DNA from: Erpobdella octoculata
Lineage: Eukaryota > Annelida > Clitellata > Hirudinida > Erpobdellidae
Assembly (NCBI GenBank): GCA_963978895.1
Contig: OZ022247.1
Location: forward strand, 13,332,972 to 13,396,971
Length of the DNA stretch: 64,000 nt
Direction: 5' to 3'
Both the position numbers and the translations under genes were made by a program. Shown here piece after piece: positions 51,493 through 64,000 of the stretch. Within the stretch, counting starts at the first letter, position 1. Every line of letters starts with the position of its first letter. Under the pieces are notes generated by a model. It saw only the letters and a list, made by a program, of their open reading frames with translations, had not been told where the DNA came from and did no database searches.

Positions 51493-52365
51493 CTTTAAAT
51501 TCTTATTTAGCCTCGGTATTATTAAGTTATCCTGGTCTTGTGACAGTAATCATCTCTTTTCCCATTTGTCATCATCTTTTTTATATAATCAATTGGGCTT
51601 GCAGGTAACTTTCAACAAGTGTTATCTTCAGAATTTTGCTGTTCAATGAATGTTGATAGGATTTCACTTCTGGAGTAGGGACTGTATGTTCTTTCAACTT
51701 ATATTATAAGTGTTCAAACCACCTATTAAGTCTGGCGACAATTTATAACCAAATCAGAACTAATGAAGTCAGACTGATGGAACTCCTTTGAAAGGTTCTT
51801 TTATAAACATGTACTGTACAGTGTGAAGTACTTGTTCTGTTCTCTCAATTATTTATATACTAGTCACTTCTTTATTTATTAACTATTGTGTTTTTATGAG
51901 TTAATCTGATTGTGCTACAATTCATTCTGGTGATAGCTATCAATCATGTACTTTAATATTTATAGGAGTTAAATGTGTTCTCTTAATGTACATATTCTTC
52001 ATGAGTTTTTCAGTCAATTTTATATGAATGCCAATTTTATAGTCTCATTACCTTTGGAGATGGAATTGATGTGCCTTTTATTTCTATCAGGGTTGGTTAA
52101 GTCTGCCTTTATTTTCTAAATGAATTGTTTTTATATGTAAAAATGCTTTAGATTAAAATGTGTTTTGCTATCCCTAATATTGATGACTCAACAAAAACCT
52201 ACAGAACGCAGTTATATAATAATTATGTAAATGATATGTTATATGATTATTGTATAGCAAAGGGTTCAGAGCTAACACCAAAAATCAAAGTGAATTCTGA
52301 AAAACAAAATTTATTCAGCATACTGCAAAACATTTTAGACAATAAATAAAGGGAACATACTATCA
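51493..52365 (+). other. STIMATE 3'-UTR (probable)
   Basis: Follows the stop codon without repeats and ends near an AATAAA signal at about 52344 (gacaataaataaa). A 63-codon frame at 52158-52349 inside it has no support as a gene. Confidence 0.5.
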
Positions 52366-52880
52366 CTCATGTATATTAAATAAATAATTAAATAAAATAT
52401 AGGAGCAACATAAAAAACACAAGCGAATGCACACAACAAAATGGTGGCCAGATGTTTAGCCATTCATCAGAAAACATGCAGTAATTAATACGATTCCCAC
52501 TGCATGTGTCAAAAAATTAAGTTGAAATGTTTCAATTCCTAGACAAGCTTTGAGATTCTTAATGGTTATGGAGAGTAAAAGGCACCAAATTAAAGTCTTT
52601 ATGACTTATCTATGACTGGAGCAACAAAAACTAGAGAAATTGTTTAACAATAAATTTAAAAATAAATGAAAGCTGATAGCAAACAAAAATGATGACAAGA
52701 GATCATCCAACATCTTACATCCTGAATCTACATTCCGGAGTTTAGACAAACAAAAAGTAAGAAAACAATATCTAAAATCCAAAAAAGATAGGTAATTAAA
52801 TTATTAAAAGTAAATCCAGTAAAGAAAAATATCAAAACTTTGATTAACAACATGCATTTCCTCATCAGATGCGAAAAGAT
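52366..52880. other. gap between convergent 3' ends
   Basis: About 500 bp of AT-rich DNA between the likely poly(A) sites of STIMATE and TMEM38; no feature seen. Confidence 0.45.
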
Positions 52881-52883
52881 ACA

Positions 52884-52889
52884 TTTATT
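52884..52889 (-). terminator. AATAAA poly(A) signal touching the TMEM38 stop codon
   Basis: On the minus strand the stop TGA (52892-52890) is followed immediately by AATAAA. If used, the 3'-UTR would be only some 15-30 bases. Confidence 0.5.
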
Positions 52890-55800
52890 TCAATCCTCTT
52901 TTTTAGACTTGGGAGAAGGCTGATTTTTTGTTCCTCCTGCAGACTCGTCCTTCGCCGAGGGCTGTTGTTGCCCTGCCGAAGTGGAATCCGATTGGAGAAG
53001 GCTGTGAGGACCAGTCAGGTAGGCTGGGCCCCCACAACTTGCAGCAGCTCGTCTGAATGAGTCCATGATTCCCCCTGTGAAGAGACATCCTAGTAGGTTT
53101 TCAACAGGAATGAAGGGATCAATGCGAAAGTAGTAGAGTAAACGAATGAGGAGAAAGAAAACTGTAATGAGAAGATAGAGGAGTGGTTCTTGTATGAAGT
53201 CGAGATATGCCATCTTGTGAAGAAGAAAAAAAACTGATGCAATAAGGCACGTCTTGGTAGCCCTTTAAAGTAAAAAATAAAAAAGCTCAATATAATATAA
53301 TCCAAAATTATTGAAGCTAAGTATATATACATATATATGACTGACTGTTTTTTGTCTTTTATACAAATCCAAACTCCTGGATCATTTCAACAAAATTTGG
53401 CATGGAGGTAGATCTCAAAGAGTAGAAAAAGATAGGGTAGTTTAAAATTTTTATATTCTTATGACCAAAAAATTTTCCAGGCCAAAAGTGTCTTAAAGTG
53501 TCTATTTACGAACATCAAAGGTTATTGCATAACAAAACTCAAGTTTAATTTACGTAACAGAGTTTTATGGTTTCAAGCAACTTTTAGCAAATCTGTTTTA
53601 CGTTTTATGGGCAAAAAGAAGTTAGGATGAAGAGGAAGAAAGAAAACAAATGGGAGCTAGCAAGATTTGGAAAGTGAGTGGGAGCAGGAACAGGAGAGCA
53701 AGCGAGGAAGGAAACAGGAACAAGAGAAAAACGATAGAAAAATACCAGGTAATCCTGCTAGTGTATCCAATAAAATATTGAATGATCAAGTTCACAATTG
53801 ACTTGAAGCTCAATAATTTGTCATTATTAATAGTAATATGAGTATACAAACACACTATATACAATTGATGTAATTATTACAGTCAGATTAATAAAATTAG
53901 GAAAATAATTTACAAATCCCTACAATGATGGATTAAGAAGTTCAATGGATGACGGTTGCCACACTCCGCAAGTCAATCTCTGAAATACTTTCATGTGGTT
54001 ACCAGCTGTGCCTACCAGAATCAAAAAGTCATGACATCAAAATCAAAATAATGACACATAATTCATAAATGCTTAGCACAAAATCAACAACCTTTAAGGA
54101 TTCCAAACGACAAAGGTATTATGATTGAGTCTGGCATAACTTTTAGAGCAAAGTTTATGCCTTGGTCAACCTTATTAGCTCTTCTGATTTCTTTAAGGAT
54201 ATTGAGGACAGTTTTGACAGGAAGAAAGTTTGAGATTTTAGAAAAAACATCAAACGGACAATAGTTTGTCAAGTACCTTATAAACAATTTTGGAAAGTCA
54301 AATGCTAACATCTAAAAATTATTAATAGCAAAGTATAAGGTAACCAATCGATTAAGTGGCACAAGAACAAAAGAATGTCTATTTCAATACAGCATCAATA
54401 TGATAAAAAAGACATTAAAAATAAATGTTCTTATTGTTTGAGAAACTGGTTGGCGGAATAATACAATCTTTGTTATAAACATGATGGAAAGCAATAAAAA
54501 ATTAGAAAACAATATTTTGACATCCTAAGTTTATTTAACTTTGTATAAACAAAAATAAGTAAAGGTATTAAAAATGTTACAATATAATACAAATAATAGT
54601 TCATTTTCATGTACCCTGGTGTTACCTGAAATACGTTCAACTTATTAAATAACTTTTAAGTATGTGGCAACTTCTATTATTTCTAGCCAATCACTGTGAA
54701 TGGACCAAACAAATTGGAGCTGTGCTCAATATTTATAATGCAATTATTACTTCAAAATTTGGAAATTCAGCTGCTGCAAAAAAATTTTAGTTCCTAATTT
54801 TTTTTAAACATACCTTGTTACTCACAACTCCAATGCAAATAAGGCCTCATGGTATCTACAGTTTATACAAATTCTACAAATATTCTGTATAGACTGATTT
54901 TGGTAAAACTTGTTTTTCTATGAAAAATACTTTTAAAACCTATTTTGCTTTTTGGCCTTTTCTATAAAAAAAAATAGTGTGTTCCATTCAAGTGAATAGT
55001 TACTGGCTCAGGACCTGACAAAAGACATCTGCTTTTTAACGTGTGTGAAGTTAGCCTCAAGGCTGGCAAGGCTAATTAAAAATAAAAATAAATTGCGAAC
55101 ACTGGGGCTGTGCTATGCATTGCTGGATGGGGTTTAAAAAATGGAATCAAATGGTATATTTGTGTCTTCTTCGGTTCAACAAATAAAAAAGTTATAAGCC
55201 AAAACCGAAAAAGTTATAAGCCAAAACCGAAAAAGTTATAAGCAAACCGAAACGTAAACAAATGCTGCGTTTGCTCGGAAAAATTGGTATACGGTCCCAT
55301 GTTTTTTTTTCGATAACTTTTTTATTTATTAATTTTTAGAAGCGAAAGTTACATTGTTGGATTTGATATTGAATTATCTAAAAACAAGTGTCTCGGATAT
55401 TCCCAGTGAGGCAGTTAAAAAAAAATCGTCGTTTTTGGCTTATGACTTTTTTATTTGTTGAACCGAAGAAAACACAAATACACCATTCGATTCCATTTTT
55501 TAAACCCCATCCAGCAATGTATAGCACAGCCCAAGTGCACGCAATTTTTTATTTTTAATTAGCATTGCCAGCCTCGAGGCTAACTTCACACGCATGCTTT
55601 TTAAGCATTTGTAAGTACATTTTGAAATGCTGACAAGAAGTTGTATTTCTTAAATTATGAGTTAGTTAAATAAAATTTATTAGGTTTCCTATAAAGAAAA
55701 ACAAACCAGATTATGGTGACAATTGCAATTTCCTTGGTGTTTTGAAGAGGTGTGATAAGTGGTTCACCAAGAAGAAAGTTACCAAGAAAACTGCCAGCAA

Positions 55801-56091
55801 AACACATAATCAAGCAGCCAAACCAGCTTGCCAGGGGATGTTCTTGGGCAAAAATAATTTGAGCATCTGTGTAAATCAACAATCATTAAATACATTCCAA
55901 TAAATTACATTAAAGCAGCATTAAAGTAAAATAATAACAAGACCTTTTGGAAGAGTTGATTTATGGATAGAGAGGGTATAATCTTTTACTGAGAGACAAG
56001 TTAAAATATAGTGAGCAACATCGAAAACGGGAAACATTTTGAAACGTTTCACAATGACAGCCACCTTCATTAGAGTATCGAAATCAAACAT
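52890..56091 (-). CDS. TMEM38: TRIC trimeric intracellular cation channel (TMEM38)
   Basis: ER/sarcoplasmic-reticulum K+ channel that supplies counter-ions during calcium release. Five exons fit in phase on the minus strand: 56091-55944, 55866-55707, 54276-54092, 54005-53924, 53262-52890, giving 315 residues (human TRIC-A 299, TRIC-B 291). Landmarks: KMFPVFDVAHYIL, EHPLASWFGCLIMCFAGSFL, LLGEPL, WYLTNYCPFDVF and LPVKTVLNILKEIRRANK, which contains the conserved KE-x2-R-x2-K phospholipid-binding segment. The C-terminal half has GVWQPSS and a last transmembrane helix, then a Lys-rich tail ending PKSKKED. It cannot be assigned to A or B. Introns contain a Helitron (53470-53760) and a long-armed MITE (55037-55600). 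Convergent with STIMATE. Confidence 0.93.
53470..53760 (+). mobile_element. Helitron, long subfamily, in TMEM38 intron 4
   Basis: Shares ggccaaaagt, the ttgcataacaaaa-type stretch and cgttttatgggc with 280-430, then a diverged purine-rich core and an end at CTAG (53757-53760). The hairpin is eroded. Confidence 0.6.
55037..55600. mobile_element. MITE with about 165-bp inverted arms, in TMEM38 intron 2
   Basis: The left arm 55037-55202 and right arm 55437-55600 are inverted copies: gtgtgaagttagcctc, gctggatggggtttaaaaaa and ttcggttcaacaaataaaaa all occur reversed on the right, with roughly 90% agreement by eye. The middle repeats aaaaagttataagccaaaac three times. No coding capacity. Confidence 0.85.
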
Positions 56092-57184
<1,093 letters not shown>

Positions 57185-57304
57185 ACGCGGGAAAGCGACC
57201 GGGATCGGGAACGCTACTGGGAACGGGAGAGCAAGCGGGGAAGGAAACGGGAGCAAAAGAGAAAACCCCCTAAAAACCTCGGGCAACGCCGGGTACCCCA
57301 CTAG
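57185..57304 (+). mobile_element. Helitron 3'-end fragment
   Basis: Purine-rich core, then ctcgggcaacgccgggtacc and CTAG (57300-57303) followed by T. The tetranucleotide array joins it directly on the 5' side. Confidence 0.75.
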
Positions 57305-57364
57305 TAACTCATAAACAAAATGAAATTGGCAAATTAAAATTTTTTATTGTTAATTAACAAGGAC

Positions 57365-57745
57365 CGGCAACATTTTTTTATAATAGTTTTAAGTCCTTAC
57401 ACCAGGTGTTTTAAGACTGAAATGGCTGTGTAGGAAGCACCTCCTGTCGTAGATCATATTTGATCTTTTCAACTGTCCCTCCTCCTTTATCCAGGCTTGG
57501 GACTGGCTCGCAATTAGCTAGGCGGAGTTGACCGGCAACATCATCTCATTTAACGGAGGTTACAGAAAAGTTTTTTTTTTTTTTATAATAGTTTATAGTC
57601 CTTTACACCAAGTGTTTTAAGACTCTAATGGCTGTATGTAGAAAGCACTTAAGTACTTTCTGTCGTGGATCAGAATTTGATCCTTTTTACGTTTTCCCTC
57701 CTCCTTTCTCTAGACTTGAGACTGGCTCGCAATTAGCGAGGCGGA
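57365..57745 (+). repeat. dispersed repeat family S, two tandem copies
   Basis: Copies at 57365-57540 and 57583-57745 share ataatagttt, accaggtgttttaagact, cctgtcgt and gggactggctcgcaattagc; a third diverged copy is at 39235-39400. Confidence 0.7.
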
Positions 57746-58264
57746 GTTAGGTTACAGAAAAGGAAAAGTATTGACATATATACATACATACATAGATATA
57801 CGCCGACCAATTAAAACAAATGTATATATACAAAGACCAATCAGGATACATATACAAGCGACGCACATACATAATACACTAATTAACATAATAAGAAATA
57901 AAATAAGCTATTTACACAAATATACGTAAGATGAGCCATCTTCATCTTATACTTTCATCAGATAAGGTGGGCCCAGCTGTTGTCGCATAGGAATTGGGAA
58001 TAAACCATTATTTCTTAGGCAGCAACAGCAGCTTAGTTTTGCCTAAAGATCCTCAAGCAACTGCCTGATAATGCTCATGCAAAACATATAGCTCAGCCGG
58101 ATCTTTAGTGGGGGGCAGCCTCTCAGCCTCAAAACTACCTTCTGATGACGCGATCATCTTAGAATAAGCCATGTAGCGCATATCACCAAGTTGGTCATTT
58201 ACCTTTCTAGCATATACTGATACCATCAATGACTCATCAGCACTACAGACTTCAGACTTGCTTG

Positions 58265-58985
58265 CAGGGCCGGATTAGGGTCGTCGTAGGCCCTAGGTAC
58301 CAGGGCCGTTTTAAGGTCGTTGTGGGCCCATAGACAGACTTATCATTGAGATGAAAAAACGGCGAGCAGTTTACACAGTATTACATTACATGTTCAGTTT
58401 TCTTCTTGACAGATCTTTATCAAGCAAACGAATTATTTAAGATATATTCATCAGATCTGGAAGAGGCATTGGCTGATGAGTTTTTTTTTGTTTTCAAGAA
58501 TGTTCGCCGACACTAAATCTGTTGCTGAAATTATGTAGGCCCAAATAGAAAATAAGTTGGTCATAAGTTTTCCAAGTGTTAAAATTGCCTTTCGAATTTA
58601 TCTTTTAATTTTTGGATCAAGTTGTGAAGGTGAACGATCTTTTTCAAAACTGAAACTTATCAAAAATTATCTTCGGTCAACGATGGGACAAGAACGATTG
58701 TCATTTCTTGCATTTCTTTTAATTGAAAACGATTTAATGCGGGAAATGTCATTTGAAGATGTTATTTGTGATTTTGCTCATGCAAAGAGTTACAAAGTTT
58801 ACATAGTTGAGTCTATAATTTAGTCTACTGTGTTTAACAACTTAACTAAAAAAGTTTCTAATTATAAAAGTGATTGATTTTGAATTTTGGTTTTTTTGGA
58901 AAAAAACTTTAATTTTGTGATTTTTCGTAGGCCCCTAATTATTCGTAGGCCCTAGGCACTGGGCCTATTGGATAATCCTGCCCTG
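58265..58985 (+). mobile_element. internally deleted hAT element, 721 bp
   Basis: Inverted ends CAGGGCCGGATTA and, reversed, CAGGGCAGGATTA. Target duplications are CTTGCTTG (58257-58264) and CTTGCATG (58986-58993), one mismatch in eight. Subterminal words cgtaggccctagg occur at both ends. It keeps only the C-terminal piece of the transposase. Confidence 0.85.
58557..58823 (+). pseudogene. hAT transposase C-terminal dimerisation fragment
   Basis: 88 codons containing CEGERSFSKLKLIKNYLRST and QERLSFLAFLLIEND, the highly conserved end of hAT transposases. The catalytic domain is absent, so this is a remnant kept in a non-autonomous element. Confidence 0.85.
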
Positions 58986-59340
58986 CTTGCATGATGCAGG
59001 ATTTTGGAGAATTTCAACCTACTTGGTCATGCTAATGTTTCTATTAATTTGTGTGAATAGCTTGCCTTTGCCGTGGCGGAAAATTGCTGGAGCTGCAATG
59101 TTTGTGTCAGCATCTTCTATAGACTGTTTGATTTCAAATTTCATGCTACACAAATGCTTACTAAGCAAATTTATAAAAATGCTGTTTTTTGGCTGTATTA
59201 TTGAAGAAGTGTCATGTTTTAACGTGACAATTGTTCCACAGTCAATTTGCACACTAGGTCCTATTGATGTTTTTTCTATTGGATCGCCTGCCATGTGCAT
59301 GGTCCTTTGTTGTCGGGCCAGAGTAATATCAATCAAACAC

Positions 59341-60096
59341 TACCCGAGTAATACTTCCGATCCGAAGTGTTTTGCAACAAAAGAAGCATAATATGCTAAG
59401 AAATCGGCAAAAATCATCCCCTTGACGACCCAGCGCACTTTATGCAATAAATATCCACCATCTATTACATGTAGATAAGTAGACTAAGCTGTCTTTAAGT
59501 TGTACACTTGTATAACATGCTCCAAGTCTTTATAATAACCTTGCAAACTGCAGGTTTATTTGGTTTTCTTATTAGTTCAACTTTGAACAGTGATGTTGGG
59601 CATACTGTCAGCTCAAAATGAGTTTTTAGCTCAATTTTCTTACTAGAAACCTAGTTATTGCTAAAAACCTGATTCAGGGTAAGCAGAAAGAAAAGCACAA
59701 ATATTATAAATGCACTAGCGGGGTACCCGGCGTTGCCCGGAGTTTTTAGAGATCTGTCTGTCGTTTTACTTTCTCGCTCGCGTTATATACTTTTCAAATT
59801 TGAATGTCATTAAAATCCAACAACTAATCTACTTATTTAGCTTACAATTTTAATCAGAAACCCTTGTCGGAACTTAATTACGAGTTCCGTATGTGAGGAG
59901 TTTCAGATCAGCCAATCAAAACTTATCGCTCACCTCTTGTAGGCTACCAAACTCGCTCCAAAATCTTATTTAAACAATGTTTTTACAAGCTATTAATGGT
60001 GGATTCGGATTAAAAAATATAATTATCTAACTTTTGAATATCTTAAATTGCTTGCAACGTTTTTTTCCACCTTTCAAGAACATTTTTCTGTTTAAA
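59341..60096. other. spacer with a Helitron 3'-end remnant
   Basis: At 59715 CTAG and an inverted hairpin (ggtacccggcgttgcccgg) mark a minus-oriented Helitron end that decays by about 59790. Otherwise nothing recognised. Confidence 0.6.
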
Positions 60097-60680
<584 letters not shown>

Positions 60681-61494
60681 ATTGGATAAAGGCTTGAGAT
60701 CTAACATTCGTTTTGAAAATACAAACTATTAAACATACAAGAAACAAATGAAGTTAAATAAAAGCGTATAAATAAAAAATGTTATTGTAATATAACTTAA
60801 CTTTCGGACTTCCAAAGAAATTACAGTAATGTTTGAGTCAATGGCACTACTAAGCGATAATTTAAGTATTTTTGTTTTCCGTATTCGCACGAAATTTTTT
60901 TTGGATATATTTTTGCTTAGCTTTATAAAACAAATAGAAATATAATAGTTGGTAAAGCGAATATAAAATATAATAAAAGGTTTGTGGACTTGTATTTATT
61001 AATTTAATTATTCATAAAAATAGGTCTCTTGTGACTTGTTTACAGTTTACAGAAATGCTATTATTATGCAAAGTTATGTTATCAAATGAGGAGGGGGGAT
61101 AAACCTGCAGAATCTGCCCCCAGCAATGACAAATGCCGTTGTAAGCCCCGATTATTGGTAAAGTTCTAGTATAGCGTCATCGGCCGATTTCTATAAAAAC
61201 GCGGTTTAAAAAGCTGTTTAATAGAATAAGCTCAGAACATACTACGAAAAAGTTTTTTTACAGAAAAACTTAATAAAAACCGAACTTAAGATAAAATATC
61301 CAAAAGCAGTGTTGATACGCGGAATAATACAGTTCTAGGAATGAAAAGTAAGGAAGAGTTAATAATAAAATACAATAAAAAATTATTAAACAATAAAATA
61401 ACAAATAAATGTTTAAGTGTTCAAAATAATTGTTTAATTATTTAATATGCATCTTAAATTTAAAATAAAGCGCTGAGCGGAAATTTATCCGTGA
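60681..61494. other. no recognisable feature
   Basis: AT-rich spacer. Confidence 0.4.
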
Positions 61495-61640
61495 CTAGCG
61501 GGGTACACGGCCTTGCCCGGGTTTTTCTATCGTTTTTTTCTCTTGCTCCCGGTCGCCTTCCTGTTCCCGGTCGCTTTCTCGCTCACGCTTGCTCTCCTCT
61601 TCCTGGTCGTTTTTTCGTTCGCTCTCCACACGATTTTGGT
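61495..61640 (-). mobile_element. Helitron 3'-end fragment
   Basis: CTAG at 61495 and an inverted hairpin with two substitutions (ggtacacggccttgcccgg), then pyrimidine-rich core. Confidence 0.65.
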
Positions 61641-63119
61641 AGCCTAGATGCATTAATCATTAATGGAACAAACCGAGTACATGTCCAATCATATCTGAAT
61701 AAGTTTATGTGGATGCAGAGGAACTGAGACCCGCATGTTGCTTATCAATGCGCTTTGCAATTAATATGATATTATTCTGTGTAAATTTTTAATTGATAAT
61801 TTTTCTATTTATTATTTATCAATAAAGTATTTTTTTAGTTTATTAATTTGTTAAACTAAACAACTTATTATTCATCAATTGTCTTTTTTATTTGCATATG
61901 GGACTATGATTGACAGACACGTGATTTAAAAATAATAATATAAGCCGACCAATAAAACTTGTGGGGCAGATTTACCAGGGAGAGGCACAATTAAAATAAA
62001 ATGTCGGCCAACTACGATGAGACACAGTTAGCATGAAAGAGTGAAAAGACATGGAGAAAAAATTTATAAAAACGTAGAATCTATTGACAGTGCACGCGCT
62101 GTAAAATAGCGTGATTGGCTATAATGGCTATTGACAGTGAGCAGTAAAGTACTGTCACTAGCCATTCGTTATTGACAGTGAGAACATTGTATTAACGATT
62201 TTTAACAGTGCGCAGCAGTAACAAATAATTTTAAAAAATTAAACGATTTATTTATGTAAATAAATAAATATCTTGTATTGACTGGCATTTATAAGTTAAA
62301 CTACAATTAAATTAAACTTATTGAAATTCACATAAAAATGCATCATTATTTACCAAAAACTAGAATGTGACATTGAGACAGATTTTATATAAAATCATTA
62401 TGTTTGATTAATTAACACATTATAGGTGTGTTTAGTTTGGGTTGGGATGGAGTTTAATTGAATGATTTTCAATTAGTTTAATTCAATTGCAGTTTAACTG
62501 GTAGGTAAGTGCCAACCAATGCAACGTATAGCAGAAAAAATGTGAAAATAATAATAATAATTATAATGCGCCATATGTCAGTTGTTTGTATAGATAAACA
62601 TAAAAGTGATTCGCAGGCGCGAATAATATTTGTTATTTGACAGTTCTTCACATATTGATGAATAAACAAGTTTTAAAAGTCAATAATTGGTAATTAGCCA
62701 ATTATCGGCAATCGGCCGATGTTTTGTGGCCGATAGTCAGATATTCCATGATCGGTGCACCTCAAGAAAAAACCAATTTTTTATTATAAATTTGGAAAAA
62801 AATTTGAAGGAGATATAAAATAAAATTAATTAAAACTTTAACATCTTTAAAAAAAATTCAAATCTTCTGTAGTAGAGAAATAAACTATCAGTTTTTAGTT
62901 TATTTGAAGAAAACTATATTAAATTTTTCAATTTAAAAATGTATAAACTAATGAAAACAAACATTTACCTGGCAGAACCATCTATAATGACTAGCATGCT
63001 AACCTCTTTTTCTCCATGTGAGGACAGCCTATCCTGCAAGCTTTATAACTTTTAGAACTCTCTTTCTTGCACATCATAATATTCCATATTTAACTTACTA
63101 TTTATATTTTCTCCATAAT
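61641..63119. other. spacer with one probable transposon terminus
   Basis: No gene. At 62690-62765, repeated ccgat/atcgg words ending in atcggtgcacct resemble the terminus of a DNA transposon; no partner end was found. Confidence 0.4.
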
Positions 63120-63210
63120 TTCAGCGGGGACGGGTTTAAACCCTTGACCTCATCTTAAATACCGCCCTGTCCATTAGGTATTCAGTCTTACCATATCGCC
63201 ATATCTATAA
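63120..63210 (-). mobile_element. possible tRNA-derived SINE head
   Basis: On the minus strand, tggcgatatggtaagac resembles an A-box region and gggtttaaacccgtcc a B box, with a CCCCGCTGA-like end. It lies less than 100 bp upstream of the DDX49 start. Confidence 0.45.
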
Positions 63211-63297
63211 TTCAAACTCTGTTTTAAACCTCAAACAAACTGGTTTCTCTGTATTATAATATATATTACAGACTAATTTTTTTTTAAATAGATTGAA

Positions 63298-64000
63298 ATG
63301 TCTTCTAAAGAAAGCAAGGATGTTGTTGTTGGCAGCAAATCTTTTAAAGGTCTTGGTCTCTGTGATGATCTTGTGATGCGTTGTAAGGATCTTGGCATGA
63401 CAAAACCGACACCTATTCAAATTAATTGTATTCCAAAAATACTTCAAGGTTCTTCAGTTGTGTTGAATTTGGATTATACTTTATATGTAGTTTATACAAC
63501 AGCTTCAACTATGAATATAAAGTTATCGTTATGGATTGAAAAACAAATTTTTTTCTGTTTAATAAAGGTTCTGACTGCATAGGCTGTGCAAAAACAGGCA
63601 GTGGTAAAACAGCTGCATTCGTTCTGCCAATAATCAATAAATTACTAAGTGACCCACAAGGTTTAATTGCTCTCATTCTTGCACCTACGAGGCAGGTATT
63701 TGTTAGAGTTTAAGAAAAAATGGCCGATCTTGTTTTATTAAATTATGTCAAATTTATTTTTCTAGGGAGTTAGCTCAACAAATTGCGGGTCACTTTGGAG
63801 AACTTGGAAGAAAATGCAGATTGAAGCACTGTGTTATAGTTGGCGGAGAAGGTTGATTTTTTTTAATATATTTTCATAATTAATAATGAACATATAAAAT
63901 TTAATTATGCATAAGAGTTGCTGTTAAGTGCCAATTTAAAATTCAACTATCTTCTTTATTTTAATTTTTACTACAAATTTATTTATTTTCTTTAACTAGT
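63298..64000 (+). CDS. DDX49: DEAD-box RNA helicase DDX49 (Dbp8), N-terminal exons (partial)
   Basis: Nucleolar ATP-dependent RNA helicase of ribosome biogenesis. Three exons are visible in phase: 63298-63448, 63568-63691, 63766-63851; the rest is off the right edge. Landmarks: [12 protein letters not shown] motif [14 protein letters not shown], motif I AKTGSGKT, motif Ia [17 protein letters not shown], and VIVGGE. Similarity to DDX49 is stronger than to DDX47, notably [17 protein letters not shown] and CIPKIL. The ATG sits two codons before the family's usual start and is preceded by an AT-rich leader. The intron after exon 2 needs a GC donor to keep motif Ia intact. Positions 63852-64000 are intron. 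Confidence 0.92.

Larger units (their letters stand above)
57960..59340 (-). pseudogene. unclassified repetitive-element ORF relic, interrupted by a hAT element
   Basis: Minus-strand frames at 59336-59019 (CSMKFEIKQSIEDADTNIA) and 58264-57990 (SADESLMVSVYARKVNDQLG, AERLPPTKDPAELYVL) recall a widespread uncharacterised family in cnidarian and mollusc genomes. In it an EEADTR motif and a later VSLYDR...IPPTQ motif occur in one protein. The two parts are separated by the 721-bp hAT element. The frame has stops and is dead. Family assignment is from memory of motif order only. Confidence 0.35.

Noticed and set aside
52158..52349. 63-codon frame after STIMATE
   Set aside because: It lies in the probable 3'-UTR, ends at the poly(A) signal and shows no domain.
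63691..63766. Ordinary GT-AG intron in DDX49 using CAG|GTATTT
   Set aside because: It would throw the next exon out of frame and lose the PTRELA motif.

Overview
This window is eukaryotic and almost certainly from an invertebrate animal. It is AT-rich, has GT-AG introns, carries animal-specific genes (a Shab/Kv2 potassium channel, a TRIC channel, STIMATE) and is crowded with transposable elements. I cannot name the species. No bacterial, phage or CRISPR features are present.

Host genes. (1) 759-1797, minus: the first two coding exons of a Shab/Kv2 voltage-gated K+ channel, with the rest lying off the left edge. (2) 7836-8318, minus: a single-coding-exon, 160-residue multi-pass membrane protein I do not recognise. 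(3) 42567-51492, plus: a complete seven-coding-exon STIMATE (TMEM110) gene of 296 residues. (4) 52890-56091, minus: a complete five-exon TRIC channel (TMEM38) gene of 315 residues, convergent with STIMATE. (5) 63298 to the right edge, plus: the first three exons of the DEAD-box helicase DDX49. STIMATE and TRIC both concern ER calcium handling (STIM1 activation and ER counter-ion flow), so their tail-to-tail placement is notable, but shared regulation is not shown.

Mobile DNA fills most of the rest. A non-autonomous Helitron family recurs about ten times; its 3' end is a GC hairpin, seven bases, then CTAG. One copy (12270-24480) is split by a Ty3/gypsy LTR element with 5-bp CTGAT target duplications. 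That LTR element has integrase before reverse transcriptase (Gmr1-like order) and encloses two blocks of a 129-bp satellite (15385-22229 and 23084-23898) associated with a second Helitron-type 5' end. The first satellite block holds an 11-monomer higher-order repeat of 1,419 bp present twice.

From 25668 to 37120 lie a scrambled hAT relic, a 5'-truncated CR1/L2-like LINE split by a Helitron, and a nearly complete 4.9-kb hAT transposon (32171-37112) with 15-bp inverted ends and 8-bp duplications. That hAT element is itself interrupted by a 554-bp hAT-type MITE. A foldback-like element (38258-39180), a palindromic minisatellite (40390-41165), a Harbinger-like MITE, a BED-finger mini-transposon, a piggyBac-like relic and several hairpin MITEs follow, many inside introns of STIMATE and TRIC.

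The most unusual host-gene feature is in STIMATE. The 3' splice site of coding exon 4 sits in a 25-bp minisatellite of eight units, giving seven consecutive candidate acceptors. Only the last preserves the reading frame; each of the others leads straight to an in-frame TAG.
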